Shown: positions 43,551 to 53,062, counted from the first letter of the stretch. The stretch is DNA of 64,000 bases from Flavobacterium sp. (GCA_021740105.1 JAIPAM010000001.1:384239-448238); one strand, 5' to 3'. Notes: generated by a model from the sequence alone, not told the origin. Made by a program: numbers and translations.

Positions 43551-44699
43551 TTATTTTTTGTGAATTAAACGAGTTAGTTTTATGGATAAATCTGTTAAAA
43601 TTATTTTCGCATTTCCATTGCGTTCAATATGATACATCGCGTCGGAAAGTTCTTTAAAAATTTCATTTATATTGTTTCCGTTTACAAATGGCGCAAAATT
43701 TTCCAGTTGGAATTTAGGCACTTTCATTTCCATGTAAACTAGTTTTTTTGTTTCGTAATTCAGCATTAAAGCCTGGCGAAACATATCGATGCAAAAGTTC
43801 AAAAATTTCTTTTGCGTTTCTCTTCCCAAGCCTGCAATTTGTTCGCTCCAAAGAATCAAATCCTGAATTGCTTCAGCATTTCCTTTAGCTCTAAAAGCCG
43901 CACGAACCCAAGAAACAAACCATTCTTCAAAAGGGAGTTCTTCACTTTCTTCGTCTAGTAAAAGTAACGCTTTGTTGTAATTTCCTTGTGATTGGTGAGC
44001 AATTTTGTCGGCCAAACTCGCTTCAATATTTTCTTTAAGAATCAAGCTATCGGCGATTACTTTTTCGCTCAAACCACCAAAATGCAATACTTGGCAGCGC
44101 GATAAAATAGTTTGAATTATATCTTCTTCATTTTCGGCAATCAAAATGAAAACTGTTTTTTCTGGCGGTTCTTCTAGTAATTTTAAAAGCTTATTGGACG
44201 CGGTTATATTCATTTTTTCGGCCATCCAAACAATCACAATTTTGTGTCCGCCTTCATAGGATTTTAAAGAAAGTAATTTTAATATTTCTTGTGCATCGTC
44301 AACACGAATTTCCCCTTGCTTGTTTTGAACGCCTAAAATTTTGTACCAATCGAACAGTCCGCCGTAAGGATTTTCAGCAACAAATTGCCGCCAATCGGCC
44401 ATAAAATCGACACTTTTTGGTTTTGTTTTTACGTCTTCGGTAGTAACCGTTGGAAAAATAAAATGCAAATCGGGGTGAGAAATCGACTTGAATTTTAGGT
44501 TACAGGATTCGTTTCCGTTGGTGTTTTCGCCGTCGGTATTGTGACATAAAATAGATTGAGCATACGCAATTGCCATCGCCAATGTCCCGCAACCTTCCGG
44601 TCCAACAAACAATTGCGCATGAGGAATCCTGCCCGATGACGCACTTTTTGTCAAATGATTTTTAAGGTGTTCTTGTCCTAAGATTTGGGAAAACAGCAT
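43551..44699 (-). CDS. holB: DNA polymerase III delta prime subunit
   Basis: This 382-aa AAA+ protein starts MLFSQILGQEHLKNHL, followed by GRIPHAQLFVGPEGCGT (23-39). Its P-loop lacks the Lys of a working Walker A, as expected for the non-ATP-binding delta-prime subunit. The sensor and SRC region shows ILSRCQVLHFGGLSE. In the clamp loader it helps place the sliding clamp on primed DNA. A -7 box ends only 4 bp upstream of the ATG. It is followed by doxX. Confidence 0.9.
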   Translation of the reverse strand: MLFSQILGQEHLKNHLTKSASSGRIPHAQLFVGPEGCGTLAMAIAYAQSILCHNTDGENTNGNESCNLKFKSISHPDLHFIFPTVTTEDVKTKPKSVDFMADWRQFVAENPYGGLFDWYKILGVQNKQGEIRVDDAQEILKLLSLKSYEGGHKIVIVWMAEKMNITASNKLLKLLEEPPEKTVFILIAENEEDIIQTILSRCQVLHFGGLSEKVIADSLILKENIEASLADKIAHQSQGNYNKALLLLDEESEELPFEEWFVSWVRAAFRAKGNAEAIQDLILWSEQIAGLGRETQKKFLNFCIDMFRQALMLNYETKKLVYMEMKVPKFQLENFAPFVNGNNINEIFKELSDAMYHIERNGNAKIILTDLSIKLTRLIHKK

Positions 44700-44703
44700 A
44701 AAG

Positions 44704-44711
44704 CAAAGATA
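44704..44711 (-). promoter_or_regulatory. Candidate -7 box directly at the holB start
   Basis: The minus strand reads TATCTTTG, a perfect TAnnTTTG, with only 4 nt between it and the ATG. If used, the transcript would begin at or very near the start codon (leaderless mRNA). Confidence 0.5.
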
Positions 44712-44756
44712 ATGGAAAGTTCTTAGAAAAGTATATTTGAGGGTTTGGTTATTAGG

Positions 44757-45170
44757 TTATTTGCTAAAATGTTTAATGGTCACTTTACAAATCGTTTCTA
44801 AAGCGCCTAGGTTTAAATCGGATAATTTTTTAAAGTAGATACACGCCTTACCCATTTTATATTTTCCTAGTTGTTTCAGAAGTTCATCGTAGTCTTTGTC
44901 TGGAGCTACTGCATAAAGGGAGAATTCATTTTTCCGTGGGGAAAACCCAATTATCAAAGAGTCGCCTGCATGGCCGCTGGCATATTTGTAATGGTAGCTT
45001 CCAAATCCAATTATGGTTGGCCCCCACATTTTAGGCTCAAAACCGGACCACTTTTTCATTAATTCAATTAATTCAAAGCTGTCTTTTTTCTTTTGTTCGT
45101 TGTCCACAAAAGAATTAAAAAAGTCGATTACGGCTACTTCGGTTTCGGTAGTTTTATTTTTTGTTGCCAC
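44757..45170 (-). CDS. DUF1801-domain protein
   Basis: This 137-aa soluble protein has the DUF1801/YdhG core: MWGPTIIGFGSYHYKYASG (about 48-66), then LIIGFSPRKNEFSLY and GKYKMGKACIYFKKLSDLN (about 101-119). The function of the family is not established to my knowledge. The start ATG at 45170 is 10 bp after the stop of the outer-membrane barrel gene, so the two may be co-transcribed despite unrelated roles. Confidence 0.85.
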   Translation of the reverse strand: MATKNKTTETEVAVIDFFNSFVDNEQKKKDSFELIELMKKWSGFEPKMWGPTIIGFGSYHYKYASGHAGDSLIIGFSPRKNEFSLYAVAPDKDYDELLKQLGKYKMGKACIYFKKLSDLNLGALETICKVTIKHFSK

Positions 45171-45180
45171 TTTATTTTAT

Positions 45181-46254
45181 TTAAAATTTGATTGTCATAT
45201 TTGTAGTTAGCGAATAATTTTGATTTTCATTGGTAAATATTTTATCAGTAGAATGATACATTTTTCCTTCAATTCTGAATTTAATTTTGCTGCTGATATC
45301 ATAGTCAAGGTTGGAAGAAAGGCCAAATGTTTGAAAACCATTTTCAGTACCTGTTGAAATAATTATTTGTTTTGGATCGCTATAATATTCTCCTCTCACA
45401 GCAATTTTCGTTTTTTCGTTTAGGTTTTGTTTGACAATTAAAACAGGGGAATACCAAGTTCCGTAACTTGTAGGATCAAATTTATCCGTTCCAATATCAA
45501 ATCCCGCAATGATTCCAAATGTATTTGAGGCTTCATATATTGCATATAAATTATGAAATAATCGCCACGATTCAATCCCATCGGTCCTATCGTTTCCTAA
45601 AAAATTACTATAATTCAACACTAATTTGCTATTTGGTTTGTAATTAAGTTGCAAACCAAAGGAGGGTTGTTTGAAGTTACCAGGAATATTAATTCGTTGC
45701 CAGCCGTTTAATAGATACAAAGACGAATTAAATTTTTCTGATTTATTGGTATACGAAAGTTTCACTCCGGTTTCATAATAAGGAGAATTTTCAGCAAGCA
45801 TGCTTCTTGATAAAGTCCAACAATCGGCGCTAATAGCACTTTCAAAACCAATATGAGACGGCATAATTCCGGTGTCCAACCAAATGTTTTGCTTTTTTGA
45901 AACCTTAAAACCGACATTGGCCTCAAAAATAAATTGCGCCCAATTTGGCTCTGCCGAGAGGTTGTATTGGCTATAATTCCCAAGCATTAAAGCGGCATTT
46001 GCCCGAAACTTTTTTTGTTTAAATGAGGCTTTTACAAAAGCTAAATTTATGTTGATTTCGTTGTTTCGTTTATGATTGTAAAGGAAATTGGACTTTTCAT
46101 TATTTTTAGAGTTAGACGAATCATAACCATAATATACCTCACCATATCCTTGAAAAGATAATGGTTGAATGGAGTCTTTAGTCGCTTCTGTTGCATTCTG
46201 AGAAAACACAAAGCAGCTAACCAATAACAGCATAGATAAGATGTTTTTTTTCAT
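45181..46254 (-). CDS. Outer-membrane beta-barrel protein (porin-like)
   Basis: I take the ATG at 46254 (MKKNILSMLLLVSCFVFSQN) because it starts a clean signal peptide; the longer frame adds five residues. The 357-aa mature region is made of alternating aromatic beta-strands ending ...SLTTNMTIKF, a C-terminal Phe barrel signal. It contains AQFIFEANVGFKVSKKQNIWL and IGFESAISADCWTLSRSM (about 120-175), as in the OmpL-like porin family of Bacteroidota. It probably sits in the outer membrane as a transporter or porin; specificity is unknown. A -7 box lies at 46287-46294. Confidence 0.75.
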   Translation of the reverse strand: MKKNILSMLLLVSCFVFSQNATEATKDSIQPLSFQGYGEVYYGYDSSNSKNNEKSNFLYNHKRNNEININLAFVKASFKQKKFRANAALMLGNYSQYNLSAEPNWAQFIFEANVGFKVSKKQNIWLDTGIMPSHIGFESAISADCWTLSRSMLAENSPYYETGVKLSYTNKSEKFNSSLYLLNGWQRINIPGNFKQPSFGLQLNYKPNSKLVLNYSNFLGNDRTDGIESWRLFHNLYAIYEASNTFGIIAGFDIGTDKFDPTSYGTWYSPVLIVKQNLNEKTKIAVRGEYYSDPKQIIISTGTENGFQTFGLSSNLDYDISSKIKFRIEGKMYHSTDKIFTNENQNYSLTTNMTIKF

Positions 46255-46278
46255 AAATCTCGGCGGCATTTCTTGCTT

Positions 46279-46926
46279 TTAAGGGGCAAATTTAAACAAA
46301 TTTGGAATAGTTAATTCCAAATTAGCTTCTTCAATAGCTTTAAGCACATGTATTTTTAAGCCATTTTTATTAATGCAATTTGTTACTAATCCTGCGCCAT
46401 TATAATTTAACTCTGTAATATATTCGAATGGATGTAAACAGAGAAATCGAAACAACGGAAATAAATTGACCTCCGACTTTATAATTTTTAACTCTAAACT
46501 ATTCGAAAGCTTTGTTTTAGCTTTGTTTTTATAAGAATTTAACTTTACCGTTTCCACACCATCATTATTGGACTCGCTCACAAAATCAAAATAAATACCT
46601 CTCGCCATAGTTCTTGCAAATTTATGTTTAACGGTTTTGATATAGGTGAATTTAATATTTTTCAAATCATTTTCAATAATTGATTCAGTGATTGAAAACT
46701 CGTGTGATTTTAATCCTTTTAAATCAGCAACATAAGCTATTTTTTGACCGTCAGCGTAACTTACAATTTTTAAAATATAATTGTCGTTTGAAGACATTGC
46801 ATAGGCGCTTTTGTCATAATTTGAATTTTCATAAGTGGTTGTATATTCAACCATTATATCAAAGTTCAGTTTTTGACCAAATACGGTTGTTAAAGAAGCC
46901 AGAAAAAAGGTTAGAAATAGTTTCAT
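46279..46926 (-). CDS. Exported protein of unknown function
   Basis: This 215-aa protein has a signal peptide (MKLFLTFFLASLTTVFGQ), then a mixed alpha/beta mature part with several Asn- and Lys-rich segments. It has Cys residues in the LFRFLCLHPFEY region and one in LVTNCINKNG. I see no family motif. A periplasmic or cell-surface location is likely. It is co-oriented with the barrel gene 24 bp downstream, which also has its own -7 box. The reading frame is intact and the signal peptide makes it a credible gene. Confidence 0.65.
   Translation of the reverse strand: MKLFLTFFLASLTTVFGQKLNFDIMVEYTTTYENSNYDKSAYAMSSNDNYILKIVSYADGQKIAYVADLKGLKSHEFSITESIIENDLKNIKFTYIKTVKHKFARTMARGIYFDFVSESNNDGVETVKLNSYKNKAKTKLSNSLELKIIKSEVNLFPLFRFLCLHPFEYITELNYNGAGLVTNCINKNGLKIHVLKAIEEANLELTIPNLFKFAP
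46287..46294 (-). promoter_or_regulatory. Candidate -7 box for the outer-membrane barrel gene
   Basis: The minus strand reads TAAATTTG, a perfect TAnnTTTG, 32 nt upstream of the chosen ATG and inside the last codons of the preceding gene. Confidence 0.45.
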
Positions 46927-47095
46927 TAATTGGGATGGGTAAAATTACAGTTAAAGTTACATTGTTAGAGCTTGTGTCGGCTAAGGAAACGATTATTTCT
47001 TGCTAATATAGGTTTTACTACCGAAAAGCTAACGCGTTAATAGTTGTAAAAAGAAGCTAATGTGCTAAACCCTTTTTTTAAATGGGTATTTTCAA

Positions 47096-47500
47096 TTATT
47101 TAGTCATTCCAAATTGATCAATCGCTTGTCTGCCATTCTCTTGAAGTGAAAAACTTAATTCTTTCCAAGCCGTTCCCTCGATGCCCGTTAGGGAAATTCC
47201 TTCTTTTGTATGGGTAATTGTAAATAAGTAATCCGCGAATTTTAGATCTCTTTTAGTTGGCAATTCCCCTAACTGTGTCATTCCATTTTCATCAATTGCT
47301 TGTGATTTATCATTGGAAAGATTAAAACTCAAATCGACCCAAGCGCTTCCCTTATCACTTTGCATTTTAAGGCCGTTGTCCATTTTTTCAATTGTGATTT
47401 TAAATTCTTTCAAATCAGTTGAGATTTTTTCTTGTGCCATTGATTTTGAGCCAACTGTTATTACAAATAAGCCAATTAATAATTTCGATATTGTTTTCAT
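47096..47500 (-). CDS. Small exported protein with an internal repeat
   Basis: I use the ATG at 47500 (MKTISKLLIGLFVITVG...); the longer frame begins with a GTG nine bases upstream. The signal peptide ends near AQEK. The mature part has two copies of an approximately 45-residue unit: copy one ends WVDLSFNLSNDKSQAIDENGMT, here spanning about residues 55-76, and copy two ends WKELSFSLQENGRQAIDQFGMT at about 111-132. Each has a Trp and a conserved AID-x-x-GM ending. I do not recognise the family. A periplasmic binding role is possible but unproven. Confidence 0.7.
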   Translation of the reverse strand: MKTISKLLIGLFVITVGSKSMAQEKISTDLKEFKITIEKMDNGLKMQSDKGSAWVDLSFNLSNDKSQAIDENGMTQLGELPTKRDLKFADYLFTITHTKEGISLTGIEGTAWKELSFSLQENGRQAIDQFGMTK

Positions 47501-47592
47501 TTTTTTCACTTTTATTGATTTTAAATTAAAATTGCTTTTTTAAAACACACACAAAACTCGCAATTGCGAAAAATGTATTTTGCATAACGTAA

Positions 47593-48222
47593 TTATTTAT
47601 TCATAATTTGAATTGCTTCCCACACCTGTTCTTTTCCAAATTCTCCAAAGTAACTTATGTAATTGCCATCTTTAGAAAGTACTACATAACTACTACAAGG
47701 ATAATGATGTTCAAAAAACAGTCTCTCAATTGTTTGTTCGGGGTCTTTGTACCAAGTTATCACGCCATCATATTTTTCCAAACCTTCCTTTTCCTTGTAA
47801 ATATAAATGGGTTTAGTTTTAGCAATTTTGTTTATTCCCTCTTCTAATTGCCCATGCCAAAATTGTATTGCTTCTTTTGTAGTTGAAGTACTTGAATTAC
47901 AGGGATCTTTTCCAGGATAGTAAATGATTACTATTGGTTTGGTAGAATCTATTTCTTGATTTATTTCTTTTTCAAGTAGTGATTCTAACAAAGGTCTATT
48001 AGTTATTTTTCCAAGTTTTTCTCTTAAAATTAATTTTTTATGATTAGCAGAATCTCCGCGAATATCTAATAATTTATTTGTTGAACGAATTCGAGCGAAC
48101 GTTGATTTATTTATTTCTAAATTGTTTTCGTCGAAGTATTTAGTAGTATCATTTCCAATCTTTGAAGAGGAACAAGAGCAAATTAAAATTCCAAAAGTTA
48201 ATGGTAGTAGTATTTTTCTCAT
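47593..48222 (-). CDS. Lipoprotein of unknown function with two late Cys-Pro/Cys-Ser sites
   Basis: I place the start at the ATG 48222 (MRKILLPLTFGILICSCSSS), 13 codons inside the longer frame, because it begins a lipoprotein signal with the lipidated Cys at about residue 15-17. The 209-aa protein then has VIIYYPGKDPCNSS (about 107-120) and HHYPCSSYVVLSKDGNYISYFG near the end, which recalls the strand-loop-strand of redoxin-like folds but lacks a CxxC. Function is unknown. It is divergent from pgk. Confidence 0.65.
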   Translation of the reverse strand: MRKILLPLTFGILICSCSSSKIGNDTTKYFDENNLEINKSTFARIRSTNKLLDIRGDSANHKKLILREKLGKITNRPLLESLLEKEINQEIDSTKPIVIIYYPGKDPCNSSTSTTKEAIQFWHGQLEEGINKIAKTKPIYIYKEKEGLEKYDGVITWYKDPEQTIERLFFEHHYPCSSYVVLSKDGNYISYFGEFGKEQVWEAIQIMNK

Positions 48223-48356
48223 ATAGTTTAAAACGTTGTAGAACATAAGCCCTACAAACATTCGATTACCACCCTAAATTAAGGCAGATTGAAGCAGCTT
48301 GATATTGCTTTATTTATTTCAAATGTAATAATTATTTGTTTTCCATTATTAAAAAT

Positions 48357-48392
48357 CTAAAATCATAACCCTAAAATCAGAAATCTAAAATT
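48357..48392. repeat. 14-nt-period repeat (CTAAAATC) upstream of pgk
   Basis: CTAAAATC at 48357 and 48371, then CTAAAATT at 48385, are spaced exactly 14 nt (two heptamers) apart. They end 2 bp before the pgk -7 box. Confidence 0.6.
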
Positions 48393-48394
48393 AC

Positions 48395-48402
48395 TATCTT
48401 TG
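48395..48402 (+). promoter_or_regulatory. Candidate -7 box for pgk
   Basis: TATCTTTG, a perfect TAnnTTTG, lies 34 nt before the pgk ATG. Confidence 0.6.
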
Positions 48403-48436
48403 GCCCGAATTTAATTTCTAATAAAAACACATTTCA

Positions 48437-49624
48437 ATGAAAACGCTTCAAGACTTCAATTTTAAAAACCAAAAAGCCATAATTAGAGTCGATTTTAATG
48501 TTCCTCTAGACGAAAATTTTCACGTTACCGATACCACCAGAATTGAAGCCGCAAAACCGACCATAGACAAAATTCTTGCCGATGGCGGAAGCGTAATTTT
48601 AATGTCCCACCTTGGTAGACCAAAGGGCGTTGAAGATAAATATTCATTGAAACACATCGTGAAAACAGCCACACAAATCTTAGGGACCGAAGTGCTTTTT
48701 GCCTCAGATTGTGTGGGTGAAATTGCAGAAACTGCTGCGAAAAATTTACAACCAAGCCAAGTTTTATTACTTGAAAACCTTCGTTTTTATGCTGAAGAAG
48801 AAGCTGGCGACGTGGCATTTGCAAAACAATTAGCGTCTTTAGGCGATATTTATGTGAACGATGCTTTTGGTACGGCTCATAGAGCGCACGCTTCAACAAC
48901 CATAATTGCTCAATTTTTTGAAGACAAAAAATGTTTTGGCGCCCTTCTTACAAAAGAAATCGAGAGTTTGAATCGAGTTTTGAAAAACAGTGAAAAACCA
49001 GTAACCGCAGTTCTTGGAGGTTCAAAAGTGTCTTCAAAAATTACCGTTATAGAGAATATTTTAGATAAAATTGATCACATGATTATTGGCGGTGGAATGA
49101 CTTTCACCTTCGTGAAAGCATTGGACGGGAAAATCGGAAATTCAATTTGCGAGGACGACAAAATGGAATTGGCTTTAGAGATTTTGAAAATCGCTAAAGA
49201 GAAAGGCGTGCAAATTCATATTCCTGTGGATGTGGTTGCTGCAGATGCTTTTTCAAACGACGCGAAAACTCAAATTGTGGATGTGAGAGAAATTCCTGAC
49301 GGATGGCAAGGACTTGACGCGGGACCAAAATCGCTAGAAGCTTTTAAGGAAGTAATTATGGAGTCGAAAACGATTCTTTGGAACGGTCCTTTGGGCGTTT
49401 TTGAATTACCCGCTTTCGCCAATGGAACGATTACATTAGGAAATTATATTGCAGAAGCTACTGCAAACGGCGCTTTTTCATTAGTTGGTGGTGGCGATTC
49501 AGTTTCGGCAGTGAAGCAATTTGGTTTGGAAGATAAAATGAGCTACGTTTCTACTGGAGGTGGCGCCATGCTTGAAATGTTGGAAGGAAGAACTTTACCT
49601 GGAGTTGCGGCAATATTGGAATAA
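48437..49624 (+). CDS. pgk: Phosphoglycerate kinase
   Basis: This 395-aa protein of normal length starts [20 protein letters not shown], with VDFNVPLD (18-25) and SHLGRPKG (about 58-65). [16 protein letters not shown] and [11 protein letters not shown] follow, and the ADP-site [13 protein letters not shown] appears near the end. It makes ATP and 3-phosphoglycerate from 1,3-bisphosphoglycerate and ADP in glycolysis. No operon partner is evident; a -7 box precedes it and 100 bp separate it from the next gene. Confidence 0.96.
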   Translation: MKTLQDFNFKNQKAIIRVDFNVPLDENFHVTDTTRIEAAKPTIDKILADGGSVILMSHLGRPKGVEDKYSLKHIVKTATQILGTEVLFASDCVGEIAETAAKNLQPSQVLLLENLRFYAEEEAGDVAFAKQLASLGDIYVNDAFGTAHRAHASTTIIAQFFEDKKCFGALLTKEIESLNRVLKNSEKPVTAVLGGSKVSSKITVIENILDKIDHMIIGGGMTFTFVKALDGKIGNSICEDDKMELALEILKIAKEKGVQIHIPVDVVAADAFSNDAKTQIVDVREIPDGWQGLDAGPKSLEAFKEVIMESKTILWNGPLGVFELPAFANGTITLGNYIAEATANGAFSLVGGGDSVSAVKQFGLEDKMSYVSTGGGAMLEMLEGRTLPGVAAILE

Positions 49625-49670
49625 ATAGTAGTTTTAACACTAATTTCAGATAAATTACGTTTATTACTAT

Positions 49671-49678
49671 TAAATTTG
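49671..49678 (+). promoter_or_regulatory. Candidate -7 box for the LysM transglycosylase gene
   Basis: TAAATTTG, a perfect TAnnTTTG, lies 46 nt before the chosen ATG at 49725 and 16 nt before the upstream alternative start at 49695. Confidence 0.45.
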
Positions 49679-49724
49679 CACAATATCTAATGAATTGATA
49701 TGTAGCATTTTGACATTAATATTT

Positions 49725-52022
49725 ATGAATATACAAAAAATAACCCTCGGCTTTTTTCTACTTTTATCCCTAAATACCTTCGCTCAAGATCCCACTGGAG
49801 CAATAAAAAAGGAAACGAAAAATGCCTTCCTCGATTCTATAAAATCCTGCTTTGTTCAAGATAATATCGCTTCCTGCGTGGACAGTTTATGGATGAAAGA
49901 ATTGTCAAATTTGGACTTGTACAACGACCTATCTGTTGATATTAAAAACATCAATATCGACAAAAAAGTAGATTTTGAATTGCCTACCGAAGTATTAAAA
50001 TCTAGGTTGGCTTTAATGGATGCGAAGTCGCCCTTTAATATTGAATACAATCAAGGGCTTGAAAACATTATCAAATCATTTTTGAAAAACAGAAAGAAAT
50101 CATTTGAAAGATTAATGGCTATTTCTGAGTTTTATTTCCCCATGTTTGAAGAAGCCATGGCGAGACAAAACGTGCCTTTGGAGATTAAATATTTGGCGGT
50201 GGTAGAATCGGCGTTGAACCCTAAAGCGGTTTCAAGAGTAGGCGCGACAGGATTATGGCAATTTATGTTTCAAACGGGAAAACAATACGGGTTAAACATA
50301 AATACGTATGTTGACGACCGAAGTGATCCTTTAAAAGCCAGTGATGCCGCTGCCTTGTACATGTCAAACATGTATAAAATTTTCGGCGATTGGGACTTGG
50401 TTTTGGCGTCTTATAATTCGGGCCCTGGAAATGTGGCGAAAGCCATTCGTAGATCGGGAGGCCAGCAAAACTTTTGGAATATAAGAAAGCATTTACCAAA
50501 AGAAACGCAAGGATATGTTCCCGCATTTTTAGCGACAATGTACATTTATGAATACCATAAAGAGCACGGAATTGTTCCTAATAGAGCGGTTATTAAGCAC
50601 TTTGCCACTGATACCATAATGGTAAAAAGAGAAATTACCTTCAAGCAAATTTCTGATTTAATTGACATTCCCGTATCGCAATTGCAATTATTGAATCCTG
50701 CATATAAAAGAGATGTAGTTCCTTTTATTGAGGGCGAAAATCACTATTTGCGCATGCCAAATGATAAAGTGGCGATTTATACTTCTAATGAAGATAAAAT
50801 ATATGCCTATGTGAATTATGAAACTAGCAAAAGAGAACGTCCTTACGAAAGCCGATATGCCTCGAAAGTTAACGAAGCAGAAGACGGTCATGTAGTTACT
50901 AAAACAAGATTCTATAAAATTAAACGGGGAGATAGCTTAAGCGAAATTGCCAATAAATATGGTGTCTCCGTATCTGAACTTAAAAAATGGAATCGCATTA
51001 AAGGAACCTACGCTCCACGAGGCAAAATGTTGAAAATATACAGTTACGATAATGTGGCCGTAAACCCGAAAGACGTGGAATCGAAAGAGGTTGCTGAGGT
51101 CAAAAAAGAGCCAACAGCTGAGGCCGAAAAACCAGTTGTTGTCGAAACTAAATTTAAGGAAGAGGTGGTTGTGACTCTGGTAACAAACACCAAAAAATAT
51201 AAGGTTAAACGAGGCGACAATTTAAGTTCAATAGCAAATAAATACGGCGTTACCATTGCAGAAATTAAAGAGTGGAACGATCTAAAAAAGAACAGTGTAG
51301 CTTCAGGAAAAGTATTGAAAATCAAAATAAATGAAAAGGTTGCTTCTAAGGTGAAGAGAGAAATAAGAACTGATAATAAAGCTACTGATAATCAAAATGA
51401 AGTGCTTGCCGCAAATGAAAAAGCGACAAAAACGGAAAAGGAAACTCCCTTTACCGAGACAAAAGAGCCGGAATTTTATGTAGTTCAAAAAGGAGATAAC
51501 CTGAGCAATATCGCTAAGAAATATGCGGTTTCGATAGATGACCTTAAAAAGTGGAATAATTTAACCAATGGAAACATCGCTTTGGGATTGAAGTTGAAAT
51601 TAGCATTGGAAAAAGAAAACGGCACTCTTAATTCCGATGCCGATGTAGCTGCAAAAACAGAATATAAAACTCAGGAATATGTGGTTGTTAAAGGCGACAA
51701 TCTTGGAAACATTGCAAAAAAGTACAAGGTTTCTACCGACGATCTTAAACTGTGGAACAACCTTACTGATAATAATATCCAATTGGGAAGTACTTTAATA
51801 GTGGGAAAAACGGAAGTGGTGGTAGCTGAGAAAACTGCTAAAAAAGACAAATCAGCGACCAAAGCTAAAGTTTCCGAGGAACATTATTATGTTCAAAAAG
51901 GAGATTCGCTTTATAAAATTGCCAAAAAATATCCTGGAATAACTATTTCAGATATTAAAAAATGGAACGGCATTAGCAATGAAAATCTTAAACCGGGAAT
52001 GAAATTAAAAATTAGCGGTTAA
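49725..52022 (+). CDS. LysM-repeat lytic transglycosylase (MltD-like)
   Basis: The start at 49725 (MNIQKITLGFFLLLSLNTFAQ) gives a clean signal peptide; the longer frame adds ten residues before it. The 765-aa protein has an SLT (GH23) domain at about 140-290, with VVESALNPKAVSRVGATGLW (catalytic Glu) and YNSGPGNV. A degenerate LysM follows at about 310-350, then five clear LysM repeats of the YxVxKGDNL...IAKKY...LKxWN type, separated by Lys/Glu/Thr linkers, up to the C-terminus. It cleaves peptidoglycan between MurNAc and GlcNAc in the periplasm. It precedes DUF4837 by 46 bp. Confidence 0.92.
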   Translation: MNIQKITLGFFLLLSLNTFAQDPTGAIKKETKNAFLDSIKSCFVQDNIASCVDSLWMKELSNLDLYNDLSVDIKNINIDKKVDFELPTEVLKSRLALMDAKSPFNIEYNQGLENIIKSFLKNRKKSFERLMAISEFYFPMFEEAMARQNVPLEIKYLAVVESALNPKAVSRVGATGLWQFMFQTGKQYGLNINTYVDDRSDPLKASDAAALYMSNMYKIFGDWDLVLASYNSGPGNVAKAIRRSGGQQNFWNIRKHLPKETQGYVPAFLATMYIYEYHKEHGIVPNRAVIKHFATDTIMVKREITFKQISDLIDIPVSQLQLLNPAYKRDVVPFIEGENHYLRMPNDKVAIYTSNEDKIYAYVNYETSKRERPYESRYASKVNEAEDGHVVTKTRFYKIKRGDSLSEIANKYGVSVSELKKWNRIKGTYAPRGKMLKIYSYDNVAVNPKDVESKEVAEVKKEPTAEAEKPVVVETKFKEEVVVTLVTNTKKYKVKRGDNLSSIANKYGVTIAEIKEWNDLKKNSVASGKVLKIKINEKVASKVKREIRTDNKATDNQNEVLAANEKATKTEKETPFTETKEPEFYVVQKGDNLSNIAKKYAVSIDDLKKWNNLTNGNIALGLKLKLALEKENGTLNSDADVAAKTEYKTQEYVVVKGDNLGNIAKKYKVSTDDLKLWNNLTDNNIQLGSTLIVGKTEVVVAEKTAKKDKSATKAKVSEEHYYVQKGDSLYKIAKKYPGITISDIKKWNGISNENLKPGMKLKISG

Positions 52023-52037
52023 TACAATATCTTTACT

Positions 52038-52045
52038 TAAATTTG
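52038..52045 (+). promoter_or_regulatory. Candidate -7 box for the DUF4837 gene
   Basis: TAAATTTG, a perfect TAnnTTTG, lies 23 nt before the ATG at 52069, in the 46-bp gap after the transglycosylase gene. Confidence 0.5.
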
Positions 52046-52068
52046 GACTTTAATTCATTAATAACAAC

Positions 52069-53052
52069 ATGAATAAAGTCCATTTTTTTTTGCTGCTAAC
52101 GGCTTTGTTTTTCTTCTCTTGTAAAAACAAAAATGACGACGCCAATGAAAAAACTACTGGCGACATCAATACGATTTCTGTTTTAATAGACGACCAACTT
52201 TGGAAAGGCGAGATTGGCGATACCATTAGAAATAAATTTGCCTCCTCGGTAATTGGACTTCCACAAGAAGAACCGCAGTTCACCATCAATCAGTATCCGA
52301 TTAAGTTTTTAGAGGGGTATGTGGTAAATAGCCGAAACAGTATTGTAATAAAAAAAGGGGCATCTAGCGAATTTGAAATTAAGAAAAATGAATTTGCTAC
52401 TCCACAAAACATTTTCTACATCTCTGGAAGAAACACTCACGAAATTTTAAGCGTTATTGACCAACATACTGCCGAGATAATTCAACTGATGCGGGAAACG
52501 GAAATTGTAGAAAACCAAAGAGTTATTGATACTGCGATAATCAAAACCGACCGAATAAAAAAGAAATTTAAAATAGACATCAATATTCCAAAGGGCTACC
52601 ACAGCGTTTTATCTAGAAAAAAATTCATGTGGTATAAAAAAGAAATCACCGGCGGAAGTACGAGTATTTTGATTTACCAAATACCAATAAAGAACATTGA
52701 GGCCAGTTATAAATCCAGCTTAATTAAGAACATTGTTAAAACCAGAGATTCTATTGGCAGGCTTTATATTCATGGAACTGAAAGGTATTCAAAAATGATT
52801 ACTGAACAGGCATATTCCCCGTATTTTCTGAAAACTAAATTGGCAAAAAGAACCGCTTTTGAAACCAAAGGAACCTGGGAAATGAAAAATGATTTCATGT
52901 CGGGGCCCTTTATAAATTATTGTATTAAAGATTATAGAAACCGTCGAATTGTAGTTTTAGAAGGTTTTTGTTATGCACCTTCGATGAAAAAAAGAGACTT
53001 AATGTTTGAATTGGAAGCGATAATAAAATCGGTTAAATTCATTAAAAAATAA
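52069..53052 (+). CDS. DUF4837-family lipoprotein
   Basis: This 327-aa protein has the lipoprotein signal MNKVHFFLLLTALFFFSC (Cys at about 18). It has the DUF4837-like order: VLIDDQLWKGEIGDTIRNKF (about 42-61), PQEEPQFTINQYP (about 68-80), IDINIPKGYHSVLSRKKFMWY in the middle, and ETKGTWEMKNDFMSGPFINY (about 264-283) near the C-terminus. The family is common in Bacteroidota and its function is not known to me. It lies 10 bp upstream of the acetyltransferase gene. Confidence 0.82.
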   Translation: MNKVHFFLLLTALFFFSCKNKNDDANEKTTGDINTISVLIDDQLWKGEIGDTIRNKFASSVIGLPQEEPQFTINQYPIKFLEGYVVNSRNSIVIKKGASSEFEIKKNEFATPQNIFYISGRNTHEILSVIDQHTAEIIQLMRETEIVENQRVIDTAIIKTDRIKKKFKIDINIPKGYHSVLSRKKFMWYKKEITGGSTSILIYQIPIKNIEASYKSSLIKNIVKTRDSIGRLYIHGTERYSKMITEQAYSPYFLKTKLAKRTAFETKGTWEMKNDFMSGPFINYCIKDYRNRRIVVLEGFCYAPSMKKRDLMFELEAIIKSVKFIKK

Positions 53053-53062
53053 ATAGATTAAG

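Noticed and set aside
49695..49724. Ten-residue extension of the LysM transglycosylase
   Set aside because: The Met at 49725 starts a clean signal peptide; the extension would bury it.
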